64,000 nt of DNA from contig NC_004113.1 in NCBI RefSeq assembly GCF_000011345.1, positions 1,054,001-1,118,000 on the forward strand. The letters are read 5' to 3'. A program made the translations under genes and the position numbers. The DNA comes from Thermosynechococcus vestitus BP-1 (lineage in GTDB: Bacteria > Cyanobacteriota > Cyanobacteriia > Thermosynechococcales > Thermosynechococcaceae). How positions within the stretch are numbered: the first letter of the stretch is position 1; each line of letters starts with the position of its first letter. The notes beneath the pieces are model-generated. The model did no database searches. It was given only the letters and a program-made list of their open reading frames with translations, and was not told where the DNA came from. Below, piece after piece: positions 48,471-58,594 of this stretch.

Positions 48471-51344
48471 ATGAGTATTGGTAAAGTTCGCATCTATGAC
48501 CTATCAAAAGAACTCAACCTAGATAATCGGGATTTATTGGCGATCTGTGAGCAACTGGGGATTGCCTATAAAAGCCACAGCAGCACAATTTCCGATGCCG
48601 ATGCCGATCGCATTCGCGAGGCTGCCAAAACCTATCAACCCCATAGCGCCTCTCCCCGTAAAGTTTCAAAAACATCCCCCCCTGTGAAGAAAGCCCCAGC
48701 CCCCCAAAAAACGCAGCAAATTGTTGCTGTGCACACCCAACCTCGCTCTGAGACACCAGAAGCGCCCAAGCCTCAATTACAAAAGCCCCCGGCTCGCCCC
48801 CAACCACCGCAAGCGCCTACGCGACCTACCCCCCCTGCGCCAGTTGCTCCAAAGCCAGTGGAACCTGTGGCTGCCAAGCCCCCTGCACCCCCCGCAAAAC
48901 CCGAACCGACGCCACCGCGGCCCGTGCCCACTTTAGTTCCCCCACCCACCCGCCCCACCAAGAAAGAGGAAAAAGTCGCTGCGACTCCCCCACCCCGTAA
49001 GGAGCTAAAGGAACCCCCCAAAAAAGAAAAGGGGGCGATCGCTGCCGCCAAACCCAGCAGTCAAGATCGCATTGAAATTGTCCAGCGGGCCGTTCCCCCT
49101 GCCCCCGCCAAGCCCCCAGAAATGGCCCCCAAACCAGCCTTACCAGAACTACAACCACCCCCCAAACCCGTGCGGGCACCCAATCCGCCAAAGCCCGTCA
49201 CCGAAACCGTTGAGGTACTCGATGACAAGTCCGTTAGCAAAGTCATCAAAGACCGCCACCGTCACAAAGACTTTGATGAGGAAGAGAGCAAACGAAAATC
49301 CTCCCGTGTCGTCAAATTGCGCGAAGAAATCATTGACGAAGAGGAAGAACTAGAACTCACTAGCCGTTTGGTCGGGGTACACCAAGTAACGGTTGATGTG
49401 AGTCAATCCCTGCAACGGCCCCCCAAGCCCAAGGTTCCCCGTCCGGCCCGCCCCGTTACACCAGCGGCAAAAACCGAAAAAAGCAGCGAGAAAAAACAAT
49501 CCCGCCATCGCGATCGCCGTCCTGAAGAACCAGCGGAAGCACCCCCACCCGATCACATTACAATTGCAGGCCCGATGTCGGTGCAGGAATTGGCCACTTT
49601 AGTGCGTCGCCCCGAGGCAGAAATCATTAAAACTCTCTTCTTTAAGGGAATTGCCGCCACCATCAACCAAACCCTTGAGGTGGAAACGATTGAACTGGTG
49701 GCCAAGGAATTGGGGATCACGGTCGAAACCGCAGAGCACAAAGTCGAGGCCACAAAAGTCACTGAAATGCTGGAGTCGAGCGACCTTGATCACCTGCAAC
49801 GGCGTCCGCCTGTGGTCACAATTATGGGTCACGTCGATCACGGCAAAACCACCCTCCTCGATGCCATCCGCAATGCCAAGGTTGCCCAAGGGGAAGCAGG
49901 CGGCATCACCCAACACATTGGCGCCTACCACGTGGATGTCGAACACAACGGCGAGAAACATCAGGTGGTCTTTCTCGACACCCCCGGTCATGAAGCCTTT
50001 ACCGCCATGCGGGCACGGGGGGCACGGGTCACCGACATTGCCGTTCTCGTCGTTGCTGCCGATGATGGCGTACAACCGCAAACCATTGAAGCCATTAGCC
50101 ACGCCAAGGCAGCCAAGGTTCCGATCATCGTCGCCATTAATAAAATTGACAAAGAATCTGCCCAACCAGAGCGAATCAAACAGGAACTCACGGAATACGG
50201 TCTAGTCCCCGAAGAGTGGGGCGGCGACACCATTATGGTGCCCGTCAGTGCTCTGCAACAGCAAAATCTCGATACGCTCCTGGAAATGATCCTGCTTGTG
50301 GCAGAGGTCGAGGATCTCTACGCCAATCCCAACCGCCCCGCCAAGGGCACCGTCATTGAAGCCCACTTGGATCGGGCCCGAGGACCCGTGGCCACATTGC
50401 TGGTACAAAACGGTACACTGCGGGTCGGCGACATTTTGGTGGCGGGTGCCTGTTTTGGTCGGGTTCGCGCCATGATTGATGATCGCGGGCAGCGGGTCGA
50501 GGCAGCAACCCCCTCCTTTGCCGTCGAAGTCTTGGGTCTGGCAGAGGTCCCTGCTGCGGGAGATGAATTTGAAGTCCTCAGCGATGAAAAAGCCGCCCGT
50601 GCCCTTGCAGAGGAGCGAGCCGCCGCCCAACGGCAATCCCGCCTTGCCCAAGCCGCCGCCGCCCGCCGCGTCTCCCTTACCTCCTTGTCTAGCCAAGCCC
50701 GCGAAGGGGAACTCAAGGAGCTCAATCTCATTCTCAAAGCTGACGTTCAAGGTTCGGTCGAGGCCATTTTAACGGCCCTCAACCAACTGCCCCAAGATCA
50801 AGTGCAGTTGCGGGTTTTGTTGGCGGCCCCCGGCGAAATTACCGAAACCGATGTTGACCTTGCCGCCGCCAGTAGTGCCGTCATCATTGGCTTTAATACC
50901 ACCCTTGCCTCAGGAGCACGCCAAGCGGCGGAGCAGCACAACGTTGATATCCGGGAATACAACATCATCTATAAGCTCCTTGATGATATTCAAGGGGCAA
51001 TGGAGGGGATGCTGGAACCGGAACTGGTGGAGGAAGAACTGGGTCAAGCAGAAGTGCGCGCTATCTTCCCCCTCAGCAAAGGAGTGGTGGCCGGCTGTTA
51101 TGTCCTCAATGGGAAGCTGGTGCGCAACTGCAAAGTACGGGTGCTGCGCCAACAACAGGTCATTCACACGGGCATCTTGAGTTCCCTCAAACGCCTGAAG
51201 GACGATGTCCGCGAAGTTGCAGCCGGCTACGAATGTGGTGTGCGCTTGGATGATTTCCAGCAATGGCAGGAAGGAGATATTATCTATGCCTTCCAAACCG
51301 TAACAAAACGTCGGAGTCTTGGCAGCGGTAGTGATAGAAACTAA
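48471..51344 (+). CDS. infB: translation initiation factor IF-2
   Basis: Places initiator fMet-tRNA on the ribosome. The N-terminal IF2_N helix bundle ([19 protein letters not shown]) is followed by a very long linker dominated by Pro, Lys and Ala (about 60-300), a second IF2_N-like domain, and the GTPase: [16 protein letters not shown] (G1), [11 protein letters not shown] (G2), [10 protein letters not shown] (G3), VAINKIDK (G4), then the beta-barrel domains. The 957-residue length and Pro-rich linker are usual for cyanobacteria. The ATG at 48471 is preferred to a TTG at 48459. Confidence 0.98.
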   Translation: MSIGKVRIYDLSKELNLDNRDLLAICEQLGIAYKSHSSTISDADADRIREAAKTYQPHSASPRKVSKTSPPVKKAPAPQKTQQIVAVHTQPRSETPEAPKPQLQKPPARPQPPQAPTRPTPPAPVAPKPVEPVAAKPPAPPAKPEPTPPRPVPTLVPPPTRPTKKEEKVAATPPPRKELKEPPKKEKGAIAAAKPSSQDRIEIVQRAVPPAPAKPPEMAPKPALPELQPPPKPVRAPNPPKPVTETVEVLDDKSVSKVIKDRHRHKDFDEEESKRKSSRVVKLREEIIDEEEELELTSRLVGVHQVTVDVSQSLQRPPKPKVPRPARPVTPAAKTEKSSEKKQSRHRDRRPEEPAEAPPPDHITIAGPMSVQELATLVRRPEAEIIKTLFFKGIAATINQTLEVETIELVAKELGITVETAEHKVEATKVTEMLESSDLDHLQRRPPVVTIMGHVDHGKTTLLDAIRNAKVAQGEAGGITQHIGAYHVDVEHNGEKHQVVFLDTPGHEAFTAMRARGARVTDIAVLVVAADDGVQPQTIEAISHAKAAKVPIIVAINKIDKESAQPERIKQELTEYGLVPEEWGGDTIMVPVSALQQQNLDTLLEMILLVAEVEDLYANPNRPAKGTVIEAHLDRARGPVATLLVQNGTLRVGDILVAGACFGRVRAMIDDRGQRVEAATPSFAVEVLGLAEVPAAGDEFEVLSDEKAARALAEERAAAQRQSRLAQAAAARRVSLTSLSSQAREGELKELNLILKADVQGSVEAILTALNQLPQDQVQLRVLLAAPGEITETDVDLAAASSAVIIGFNTTLASGARQAAEQHNVDIREYNIIYKLLDDIQGAMEGMLEPELVEEELGQAEVRAIFPLSKGVVAGCYVLNGKLVRNCKVRVLRQQQVIHTGILSSLKRLKDDVREVAAGYECGVRLDDFQQWQEGDIIYAFQTVTKRRSLGSGSDRN

Positions 51345-51407
51345 ACTGAGGCAGAATTGATACTTGAAACTCTAAATTCATGATCAACCTGCTCTGAGGA
51401 GAGGGCT

Positions 51408-52328
51408 ATGGGACTGCGCCGTCGTGCCTTTTTGCGCCGTGTGGCCCAGGGAATGGGGGCGATCGCGATCGCCACAGGGAGTAAAACCCTACTCACGGCC
51501 TGTGTCGGTAATGTTGATTCAACCTCTGGAACCTCAACTACCGGCACCGTCTCTAGCAAGGGTGTTCTCAATCCTGGTACATTGGCTTGGGGAGCTGAGG
51601 CCACTGGTGGTGCTCCCTACGTTTTTTACGACCCTGATGATCCCAGCAAGTTAGTTGGCTTTGAGGTGGAAATTGCCGACGCGATCGCCCAACGGATGGG
51701 GGTCAATGCCGTAGCCGTGGCTAGTTTCTACGATCAACTGTCTGCTGGCCTTGCGGCCAATCGTTTTGACATGATTCTCAACGGTTGGGAAATCACCTCT
51801 GATCGCGAGCGCAGTCAACTCTTTTCCCAGCCCTATTATCGCTATGGTCAGCAGATCGTTGTCCGCGCCAATGACTCCCGCTTTGAGCAATACACTGCCA
51901 CGAGTGAAGTCACCCTTGCGAATCTGGCGGGCATGACCGTTGGCACTGGCCTTGGCTACAAAGCCCAAGAAATTCTTGAGCAAGACCCGAAGATTGAAGC
52001 TCGCCCCTACGATGACATCTCAGCCTTTTTTAACAATCTTGTTGAGGGACGCATTGATGCTGTGATGGTAGACTATCCAATTGTTGCCTACTACGTTCTT
52101 GGTGTCGGTCCAGGGGGCACGGTCAACAATCGTCTGCGTCCAATTGGTGTGCCCATTTTTTTGAACAACTATGTCATTGCCTTTAACAAAAACAACCCCC
52201 AAGCCAAAACCCTTAAGGCAGAGGTTGATCAAGCCCTTGATCTCCTCAAGAAGGACGGCACATTGCGCCGTATCTACGAAAAATGGCAAATATGGAATGA
52301 TCAGCAGAGGCAAATTGGTATTGTTTAG
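51408..52328 (+). CDS. amino-acid-type ABC transporter substrate-binding lipoprotein
   Basis: A 306-residue family-3 (polar amino acid) binding protein. The N-terminus has a twin-arginine-like start (GLRRRAFLRRVAQG), a hydrophobic core and a lipobox LLTAC, so it is probably exported, perhaps folded, and lipid-anchored. KLVGFEVEIADAIAQRMGV and FDMILNGWEITSDRERSQLF are typical of the fold. A GAGGAG sequence precedes the ATG. The cognate permease gene that should follow is a pseudogene, so the protein is either orphaned or works with a transporter encoded elsewhere. Confidence 0.9.
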   Translation: MGLRRRAFLRRVAQGMGAIAIATGSKTLLTACVGNVDSTSGTSTTGTVSSKGVLNPGTLAWGAEATGGAPYVFYDPDDPSKLVGFEVEIADAIAQRMGVNAVAVASFYDQLSAGLAANRFDMILNGWEITSDRERSQLFSQPYYRYGQQIVVRANDSRFEQYTATSEVTLANLAGMTVGTGLGYKAQEILEQDPKIEARPYDDISAFFNNLVEGRIDAVMVDYPIVAYYVLGVGPGGTVNNRLRPIGVPIFLNNYVIAFNKNNPQAKTLKAEVDQALDLLKKDGTLRRIYEKWQIWNDQQRQIGIV

Positions 52329-52360
52329 GCAGTTGGAACAGGCATAATCCAAAATCTGCA

Positions 52361-53018
52361 ATGAAACTCATCCCAGCTGCCCTATCGGCCTTTTTGCGGG
52401 GGTCAGTGAACACACTCATTGACTGCGGTTTTACTGCGGTATTTCCTTTCCCCTAGCAGTATTGCTAGGCATTGTGCTGGCAGCTATGACGGCCTCCCCC
52501 TTTTTGTTGCTGCGCCGGCCAGCTCTTGGCTTTATTGAGCGAATGCGCAATACTCCCATGATCAGCCAACTGCTCCTACTCTACTACGGTGTCAGTGCCG
52601 TGTTGACCTAATGAACCTTGCAACTTGGGTCAATGCTTGGACAATGGGAGTAACAAGCCTAGCACTGAACTATGGCGCCTATGAAGTAGAGGTCTCTCGT
52701 GCCGGCTTGCAAGCGGTAGATGTGGGTCAACAGGAAGTTGCCCTCTCCCTAGGCGTGGGTCAACAGCGAGGATTTGTGCGCATTACTTTGCCCCAAGCCA
52801 TTCAAATTCTGAGCCTGACCTTGGCCAATGACCTTATCGATATGCTCAAGGATTGGGCCATTGGCAGTGCGATTGCTGGTGTGGACTGAACCTCAGGAAT
52901 GCGGCTGTGGGGGATTCGCATCTATGCCCTCGCCTCAATTTTTTACCTGCTCATGAGTTTGCCGATCCCGTGGTGGGGGCGACGTTTGCAGCAGCGGCTA
53001 GAGGCTACAATAGCCTAA
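52361..53018 (+). pseudogene. broken HisM/GlnP-type ABC transporter permease
   Basis: Three pieces in different frames together make an amino acid ABC permease. Piece 1 (52361 to about 52430) starts MKLIPAALSAFLRGSVNTLI. Piece 2 (about 52453-52611, shifted) has VLLGIVLAAMTASPF and ERMRNTPMISQLLLLYYG. Piece 3 (52611-53018, shifted again) has NYGAYEVEVSRAGLQAVDVG and the EAA-like loop SLGVGQQRGFVRITLPQA; an in-frame TGA at 52887 precedes the last helix ALASIFYLLMSLPIPWWG. Two frameshifts and one stop cannot all be read through, so the gene is inactive if the sequence is right. It directly follows its presumed binding protein. Confidence 0.85.
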
Positions 53019-53047
53019 GATTTGCCCATCCTGGAGCCGCTTTCCCT

Positions 53048-54019
53048 GTGAGCGATCGCCTGCACCTGACCCACTTATCCAGTCTCACCCCACAACAGGA
53101 GGGCCAAGATGTCATCCGCGGTCTGACTCAGCAACCTAAATCTCTCCCCTCCTACTATTTCTACGATGCTGCGGGATCACACCTCTTTGAGGAAATCTGT
53201 GAGCTGCCGGAATACTACCCCACTCGTACAGAATTGGGCATTTTAGAGACTGCCGCCGGGGCGATCGCCCAACTCACGGGCGCCTGTGAACTTGTGGAAC
53301 TGGGAAGCGGTAGCGATCGCAAGATTCGCCTCCTCCTGTCCGCCTATGCTCAAGTCCAACCCCATCTTTACTACCGTCCCATTGATGTCAGTAGCTCGAT
53401 CCTCAAGACCAGTGCCATGGCGCTTCTTGCCGATTACCCCCAGCTCAGCATCCATGGCCTTGTCGGCACCTATGAAGTAGGTTTAGAGCACCTACCACCC
53501 CCCTTAGCACCCCGCCGCTTGCTGTGCTTTCTCGGTAGTACAATTGGCAATCTCTCCGCCAGGGAATGCCCGGCCCTCTTTCAACAGATACATCGAGTTC
53601 TTAAGGAAGGGGACTACTTTCTGCTGGGGGTGGATCTCATTAAAGACACAAGCATTTTGCTTCCTGCCTACAACGATGCCCAAGGGGTGACGGCTGCCTT
53701 TAACCGCAATATTCTCTATCACCTCAACTGGCGCTTTCAAGGAAATTTTCAGCCCGAAGCCTTTGCCCATCGCGCCATCTATAACCCAATTGCCCAGCAA
53801 ATTGAAATGTATCTAGATTCGCAACAGTGGCAAACCGTTACCTTGGCGGCCCTTGATTTTCACTGCAGGTTTGCTGCTGGTGAACCAATTCTCACCGAAA
53901 TTTCCCGTAAGTTTGACCTTGCTGCCCTCAAGGAGGCATTAACTGCTGCTGGATTTCGATGGATCAACGCCTTCACTGATCCTCAACAGTGGTTCGCCCT
54001 TTGCCTTTGCCAAGTGTAG
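53048..54019 (+). CDS. egtD: histidine N-alpha-methyltransferase EgtD
   Basis: Trimethylates histidine to hercynine, the first step to the thiol ergothioneine. Family marks are SYYFYDAAGSHLFEEICELP, EYYPTRTELGIL, the AdoMet motif LVELGSGSDRKIRLLL, CFLGSTIGNLSARE and LLGVDLIKDTSILLPAYND. The open frame begins at 52853 inside the permease remnant, but a GTG at 53048 gives 323 residues, the usual length. EgtB, normally adjacent in cyanobacteria, is not in the neighbourhood. The start lies only 29 bases after the end of the pseudogene. Confidence 0.93.
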   Translation: MSDRLHLTHLSSLTPQQEGQDVIRGLTQQPKSLPSYYFYDAAGSHLFEEICELPEYYPTRTELGILETAAGAIAQLTGACELVELGSGSDRKIRLLLSAYAQVQPHLYYRPIDVSSSILKTSAMALLADYPQLSIHGLVGTYEVGLEHLPPPLAPRRLLCFLGSTIGNLSARECPALFQQIHRVLKEGDYFLLGVDLIKDTSILLPAYNDAQGVTAAFNRNILYHLNWRFQGNFQPEAFAHRAIYNPIAQQIEMYLDSQQWQTVTLAALDFHCRFAAGEPILTEISRKFDLAALKEALTAAGFRWINAFTDPQQWFALCLCQV

Positions 54020-54090
54020 GGCGAAGGCTCTAGGAATAGGTTAGAATCAGGGAGAAAAGCGGCGTTGATAGCTCAGCGTGGAAGGATTCT

Positions 54091-54687
54091 ATGCCCATCG
54101 GAGTACCCAAAGTCCCCTACCGGCTGCCCGGTGAACCCTACACCCAGTGGATTGACATCTATAACCGTCTCTATCGCGAGCGGATTATTTTCCTAGGTAA
54201 AGAAGTGGATGATGAGATTGCCAACCAAATTGTGGCGGTGATGCTCTACCTTGACTCCGAAGATCCGGGCAAGGACATCATGCTCTACATCAACTCCCCG
54301 GGTGGTTCCGTCACCGCCGGTATGGCAATTTACGACACGATGCAACATATTAAATCCGATGTCGTCACTATCTGTGTAGGTCTGGCTGCTTCGATGGGGT
54401 CTTTCCTCCTTGCAGCTGGCACTAAAGGCAAGCGGTTGGCACTCCCCCACTCCCGCATCATGATTCACCAGCCCTCTGGTGGCACCCGTGGCCAAGCAAC
54501 GGATATTGAAATCGAAGCTCGCGAAATTTTACGGGTACGGCGGCAACTCAATGAGCTCTATGCCTACCATACGGGCCAGCCCCTTGAAAAAATTGAGCGG
54601 GACATGGATCGCGACTTCTTCATGTCCGCTGAGGAGGCGAAAAACTACGGCCTGATTGATCGGGTGATTGAGGAGCGTTCCAACTAG
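54091..54687 (+). CDS. clpP: ATP-dependent Clp protease proteolytic subunit
   Basis: A 198-residue serine peptidase of the Clp complex. The catalytic triad is visible as Ser101 ([14 protein letters not shown]), His126 ([11 protein letters not shown]) and Asp175 ([13 protein letters not shown]). Cyanobacteria have several ClpP paralogs plus the inactive ClpR; the start [20 protein letters not shown] resembles what I recall of ClpP3, but the paralog number is not certain. No clpR or clpX is next to it. Confidence 0.95.
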   Translation: MPIGVPKVPYRLPGEPYTQWIDIYNRLYRERIIFLGKEVDDEIANQIVAVMLYLDSEDPGKDIMLYINSPGGSVTAGMAIYDTMQHIKSDVVTICVGLAASMGSFLLAAGTKGKRLALPHSRIMIHQPSGGTRGQATDIEIEAREILRVRRQLNELYAYHTGQPLEKIERDMDRDFFMSAEEAKNYGLIDRVIEERSN

Positions 54688-54712
54688 TCTGCCCAAAGGA
54701 GCTATCTAAGAT

Positions 54713-55168
54713 GTGATTGAGGTACTGAGGCTTATGATGTTGCGATCGCCAAAGCGTGCCATGGGTATTGGCTTATCGGTGGGCAGTCTCCCTGTTATTG
54801 TGGGTACCCTGATTGCACTGGCAACAGCTCAGCCAGTGCGTGCCCAAGAGGCCAGTCTTCTGCCGCCAGAGATGATGAAAACCACCGTTGAGCAGATGAG
54901 TGATGCCCTTGCACAATATGTCTCAAGGGCGAGTTGCGCCGATATCACCCAGTTGATCCAAATGCTGCCCACCAATAGCAGTAATCCAGCCCCTGATCCG
55001 AACTCGATTATTGGTGCGGTCATGCTCTCGATTAAGAACAGCCCCGAGCTGCAATCCATTATTGCCTCGCGGGTAGGGCCACCCTTGATTAGTAAAACGA
55101 TGGAATGCAACATGATTTCCCCCGAACTCCTAATGGAGGTGATGAGTCGATCCCCCTCTACACCCTAA
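54713..55168 (+). CDS. secreted protein of unknown function
   Basis: The product of about 151 residues has a signal peptide (GLSVGSLPVIVGTLIALATA, cleavage after VRA) and a mature part of about 110 residues, helical, with two cysteines (SRASCADITQ, KTMECNMISP). No family recognised. The start is GTG at 54713, with AAGGAG upstream, or ATG at 54734. It lies 25 bases after clpP and 10 bases before the Tic20-like gene. Confidence 0.65.
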   Translation: MIEVLRLMMLRSPKRAMGIGLSVGSLPVIVGTLIALATAQPVRAQEASLLPPEMMKTTVEQMSDALAQYVSRASCADITQLIQMLPTNSSNPAPDPNSIIGAVMLSIKNSPELQSIIASRVGPPLISKTMECNMISPELLMEVMSRSPSTP

Positions 55169-55178
55169 GGAGCAATCT

Positions 55179-55652
55179 ATGAGTTGGCGTGCCACCACCA
55201 CTGTGCCGGATCGTATCTTCGCCAGTTTAGCCTATCTACTACCCCTATTTTACGTCATGCCCTTTGGCGGCTTTTTATTTGAGCTATTTCCGCCGCTGCA
55301 AGCATTGGTGTGGGTGGTACTGCCCGTTGCCTTAATCTACTCGATTCCCTTTGCGGGGCTACTCGTTTTTATGCTCCTGTACCTGCTGGTGGTACGCAAC
55401 AACCGTGTGAGTCTCTTTATTCGCTACAACACGATGCAAGCCCTGTTGATGGGGATTGTGCTGTTTATTGTCCAACTGCTGGTACAACTCCTTCTCCGCA
55501 TTGCCAGTTTTGACCTCTTGATTAAAGTGCTCTTCAACTTTATTTTTATTGCCACAGTTATTGGCGTTGTCTATGGGGTGGTGCAGTCTGTGCGCGGCAT
55601 CTATGCCGAAATTCCCACACTGTCAGAGGCTACAAAAAGCCAAGTGTTTTAG
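55179..55652 (+). CDS. Tic20-family membrane protein
   Basis: A 157-residue protein with four hydrophobic helices and the Tic20 pattern: RIFASLAYLLPLFYVMPFGG, YSIPFAGLLVFMLLYLLVVR, SLFIRYNTMQALLMGIVLFI. Chloroplast Tic20 forms part of the inner-envelope protein import channel; the role of the cyanobacterial homologs is not established. Start codon preceded by AAGGAG. It is followed by psbI in the same direction. Confidence 0.9.
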   Translation: MSWRATTTVPDRIFASLAYLLPLFYVMPFGGFLFELFPPLQALVWVVLPVALIYSIPFAGLLVFMLLYLLVVRNNRVSLFIRYNTMQALLMGIVLFIVQLLVQLLLRIASFDLLIKVLFNFIFIATVIGVVYGVVQSVRGIYAEIPTLSEATKSQVF

Positions 55653-55715
55653 GGGATGCGAGGAAGTCCCTCATCCCGTATGATCAGAAGTTGACGCTAC
55701 GAAAAATACAACATC

Positions 55716-55832
55716 ATGGAAACACTCAAAATTACCGTTTATATCGTTGTCACCTTCTTTGTCCTACTGTTTGTTTTCGGGTTCCTCTCGGGTGACCCAG
55801 CGCGTAACCCCAAGCGTAAGGATCTCGAGTAA
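55716..55832 (+). CDS. psbI: photosystem II reaction centre protein PsbI
   Basis: A 38-codon gene. The product [20 protein letters not shown] continues to a soluble end [14 protein letters not shown]. It is a single-helix subunit of the photosystem II core beside D1 and CP43, needed for assembly and stability. The sequence agrees residue for residue with the Thermosynechococcus PsbI that I remember. It is easily missed because of its length. Confidence 0.97.
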
Positions 55833-55897
55833 TCCTCGCCAAAGGGGGCAGGCATCGGGTAACCTAACTAGGCAGTGGTCGTGAGGAAGTTGGACCG

Positions 55898-57856
55898 TTG
55901 TTGTTCTTACCCCTTTTTGCTAGTCTGCCCCCTCCTACACAACCCGCAGAATTGACAGAGGTTATTGGCGCCTCACAAGCAGACTTACTTGGAACAACGG
56001 TAGTCCCTGATCTCAGCAATACAGCACCGCTCAGCTCTGAGCCGCCACCTGATTTGACAGCTCCCCTGCGCCTTGGGCAGGCAAATCCTGAAACCCCCGT
56101 TGTCCGTGATCAACCCTTAGAGGTGACGGCCGATCGCCAGGAGTTTGACCTGCTGCGGCGACTGTTTAATGCCATTGGCAATGTTTTCCTTCGCTTCAAG
56201 GAAGCTGAACTCACCGCTGATCGCATTCAAACGGATATTGACGCCCAAATTCTTGTGGCGGAAGGGAATGTGACAATCACCCGCGGTGATCAAGTCCTAC
56301 AGGGCGATCGCTTGGAGTATAACCTGAGGCTCGATCAAGGCTCCCTCACTAATGCCCGCGGCGTTGTCAATACTGCTAGGGTGGATCGGGACTTGAACCT
56401 GATCCTTTCTCCTGACGCTCTACCCCCTAGCACCCTCCCCGGCCTTGGCCAACAGCAGACGGCGACCGAAGCTGCTGCCACGGAAACCTTTGATCGGCTG
56501 CGCTTTGAGGCCGATCGCTTGGAGTTTGATGGCCGCCGTTGGTTTGCAACTAATCTGCGCATAACCAATGACCCCTTTAATCCTCCGGAACTTGAAGCAC
56601 GGGCACAGCAAGCAATAGCAGAACCCCTTGGCGGTGCCGATGATGAAACCCTGCTCAAAGTTCGACGCGGCAGGGTTGTTTTTGATCAGCGCGTGGCTTT
56701 ACCCATTGTCCTGCGGCAATTTGTTGTGGGTCGTCCCTATGAGATTCTACCCTTTGAGTTTGGTTATGATGAGCGCGATCGCGGTGGGCTATTTCTTCTC
56801 TATCGCTATAGAGCAATCAATACCCCCAAGACGCAAGTCACTTTCTTGCCATCCATTTATCTAGAACGAATCATTAGCAATAACTTTAATTTCTTTGATG
56901 CCAACAGTTATGGTGGGGCGATCGAAGTGGGGCATCGCTTCACTTCCCAAACCCGCCTACGGAGTTACGGTTTCTTGAACACCTTAGACCCCAGTGATTG
57001 GCCGCGTACCTCACGGGCAGGAATAGACCTGTTCCACAATCTTGATGCGCGAAATCTGCTGACTCTGTCTGCCATTTATCGCCAGCGCGTCTTTAATCGT
57101 TCCCTTGGGGAGCAGGAAATTAGCAGTAGCTTTGGGGGCACGCTCAGTGGCACAGCCCTTCCCCTAACTCAAGGCCTAGTCCTCAATTATCTGGTGGGAG
57201 GACAATACGTCACAGCGGCCAGTGATGATCCATCCCTACCCCCTAAGCCAAGCCTCGGCCGTCTTCAAGCTGCCGCCAGTCTTAACTGGGCCATGCCCCT
57301 TTGGCGGGGTACCCCCCTACCGCCGACACAAACCCAAGGGCTGCGCTATAGCCCACGTCCCGTCCAACCCTTCCTGGAGTTTTATACTCAGTTGGGTGGT
57401 GCAGCTAACTACTACACCAATGGCAGTACCCAACCCGCCTTAGTGGCGGGGGCAGGTTTTCGCGGTCAAGTGGGTCATTTTTCCCGCAACTGGTTGGATT
57501 ACACAGGTTTTGATCTGGGATTTACACAGACGCTGAGTGAGCCATCCTCGCCATTTATTTTTGATCGTATTACTGACTTCAGTGTTTTGAATGTGGGATT
57601 GTTACAGCAGATTTACGGTCCTCTGCGAGTCGGAACACAGATGAAAATTAATGTGGACACGGGCCGGATCTTTGATACAGACATCATTGTGGAATATAGT
57701 CGGCGCACCTATGGGGTGATTTTTCGCTATAACTTGGATAATCGGCTGGGTGCGATTCTATTTCGTATCAATGGATTTAACTGGCGCGGCAATGCGGACC
57801 CCTTTTCCAGTCCTGGACGGGGCACCGTCACGGATGGTGTGATTCGCTCCAATTAG
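55898..57856 (+). CDS. LptD/OstA-like outer membrane protein (DUF3769)
   Basis: A 652-residue protein with an OstA-type N-terminal region (DRIQTDIDAQILVAEGNVTI, VLQGDRLEYNLRLDQGSL, LRFEADRLEFDGRRWFATN) and a large C-terminal part of alternating residues typical of an outer-membrane beta-barrel (VGHRFTSQTRLRSYGFLNTL, IIVEYSRRTYGVIFRYNLDN). Cyanobacterial DUF3769 proteins are considered LptD-like lipopolysaccharide assembly proteins. The start codon is TTG (55895 or 55898) with GAGGA about ten bases upstream. pgl follows after 12 bases. Confidence 0.8.
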   Translation: MLFLPLFASLPPPTQPAELTEVIGASQADLLGTTVVPDLSNTAPLSSEPPPDLTAPLRLGQANPETPVVRDQPLEVTADRQEFDLLRRLFNAIGNVFLRFKEAELTADRIQTDIDAQILVAEGNVTITRGDQVLQGDRLEYNLRLDQGSLTNARGVVNTARVDRDLNLILSPDALPPSTLPGLGQQQTATEAAATETFDRLRFEADRLEFDGRRWFATNLRITNDPFNPPELEARAQQAIAEPLGGADDETLLKVRRGRVVFDQRVALPIVLRQFVVGRPYEILPFEFGYDERDRGGLFLLYRYRAINTPKTQVTFLPSIYLERIISNNFNFFDANSYGGAIEVGHRFTSQTRLRSYGFLNTLDPSDWPRTSRAGIDLFHNLDARNLLTLSAIYRQRVFNRSLGEQEISSSFGGTLSGTALPLTQGLVLNYLVGGQYVTAASDDPSLPPKPSLGRLQAAASLNWAMPLWRGTPLPPTQTQGLRYSPRPVQPFLEFYTQLGGAANYYTNGSTQPALVAGAGFRGQVGHFSRNWLDYTGFDLGFTQTLSEPSSPFIFDRITDFSVLNVGLLQQIYGPLRVGTQMKINVDTGRIFDTDIIVEYSRRTYGVIFRYNLDNRLGAILFRINGFNWRGNADPFSSPGRGTVTDGVIRSN

Positions 57857-57868
57857 AAGGATGCTTCT

Positions 57869-58594
57869 ATGGCAACACCCAATGGACGTGTTTTTCCAAA
57901 TTTGGCTGCCCTGACGACGGCGGCAAAGCAGTTTGTTCTTGAGCAGGCAAGGGGGGCGATCGCCCAACGAGGACGATTCACCATTGCCTTAGCTGGTGGT
58001 AACACACCCAAACCCCTCTACGAAAGCCTTGTTGGTGCGGATACTCCTTGGTTACAGTGGCATGTTTTCTGGAGCGATGAACGCTATGTGCCCCTCGATC
58101 ATCCCGATAGCAATGCGGGGATGGCCTTTCGGGCATGGCTCCATCATGTACCCATTCCCAGAAACCAGATTCACCCAATGCCCACGGCGGATGCGGATCC
58201 GCAGACCGCTGCCGATCGCTATGGGCAACTCCTGCGCCAAACCTTTGGCACCCCTGAAGGGGAATTTCCCAGCTTTGATCTGATTTTGCTGGGGATGGGG
58301 CCCGATGGCCACACGGCTTCCCTTTTTCCCCAGACAACAGCCCTGACGGTGAGCGATCGCCTGATTACCGTGGGCAACAAGGATGGTCAGCCCCGCCTGA
58401 CGTTTACCGTCCCCCTGATTAACCATGCCCGCCAAATTCTTTTTCTCGTGAGCGGCGCTAATAAACGAACGGCCCTACGCCATATTTTTTCCGGCACCGG
58501 TGATCCCTCCCTCTATCCGGCGCGGCTGATTACTGGCAATGCCCTTTGGTTTTTGGATGAGGCGGCCGCTGAGGGTGTCGTTGAAAATCCCTAG
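57869..58594 (+). CDS. pgl: 6-phosphogluconolactonase
   Basis: Hydrolyses 6-phosphogluconolactone in the oxidative pentose phosphate pathway, in cyanobacteria the main route of sugar breakdown at night. Motifs: FTIALAGGNTPKPLYESL, VFWSDERYVPLDHPDSN, LILLGMGPDGHTASLFP and ILFLVSGANKRTAL. The length of 241 is normal. The stop overlaps the convergent mutY gene by four bases. Confidence 0.96.
   Translation: MATPNGRVFPNLAALTTAAKQFVLEQARGAIAQRGRFTIALAGGNTPKPLYESLVGADTPWLQWHVFWSDERYVPLDHPDSNAGMAFRAWLHHVPIPRNQIHPMPTADADPQTAADRYGQLLRQTFGTPEGEFPSFDLILLGMGPDGHTASLFPQTTALTVSDRLITVGNKDGQPRLTFTVPLINHARQILFLVSGANKRTALRHIFSGTGDPSLYPARLITGNALWFLDEAAAEGVVENP

Noticed and set aside
52853-53047. 65-codon N-terminal extension of the egtD frame
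   Set aside because: It is the permease remnant read out of frame; EgtD homology begins after the GTG at 53048.
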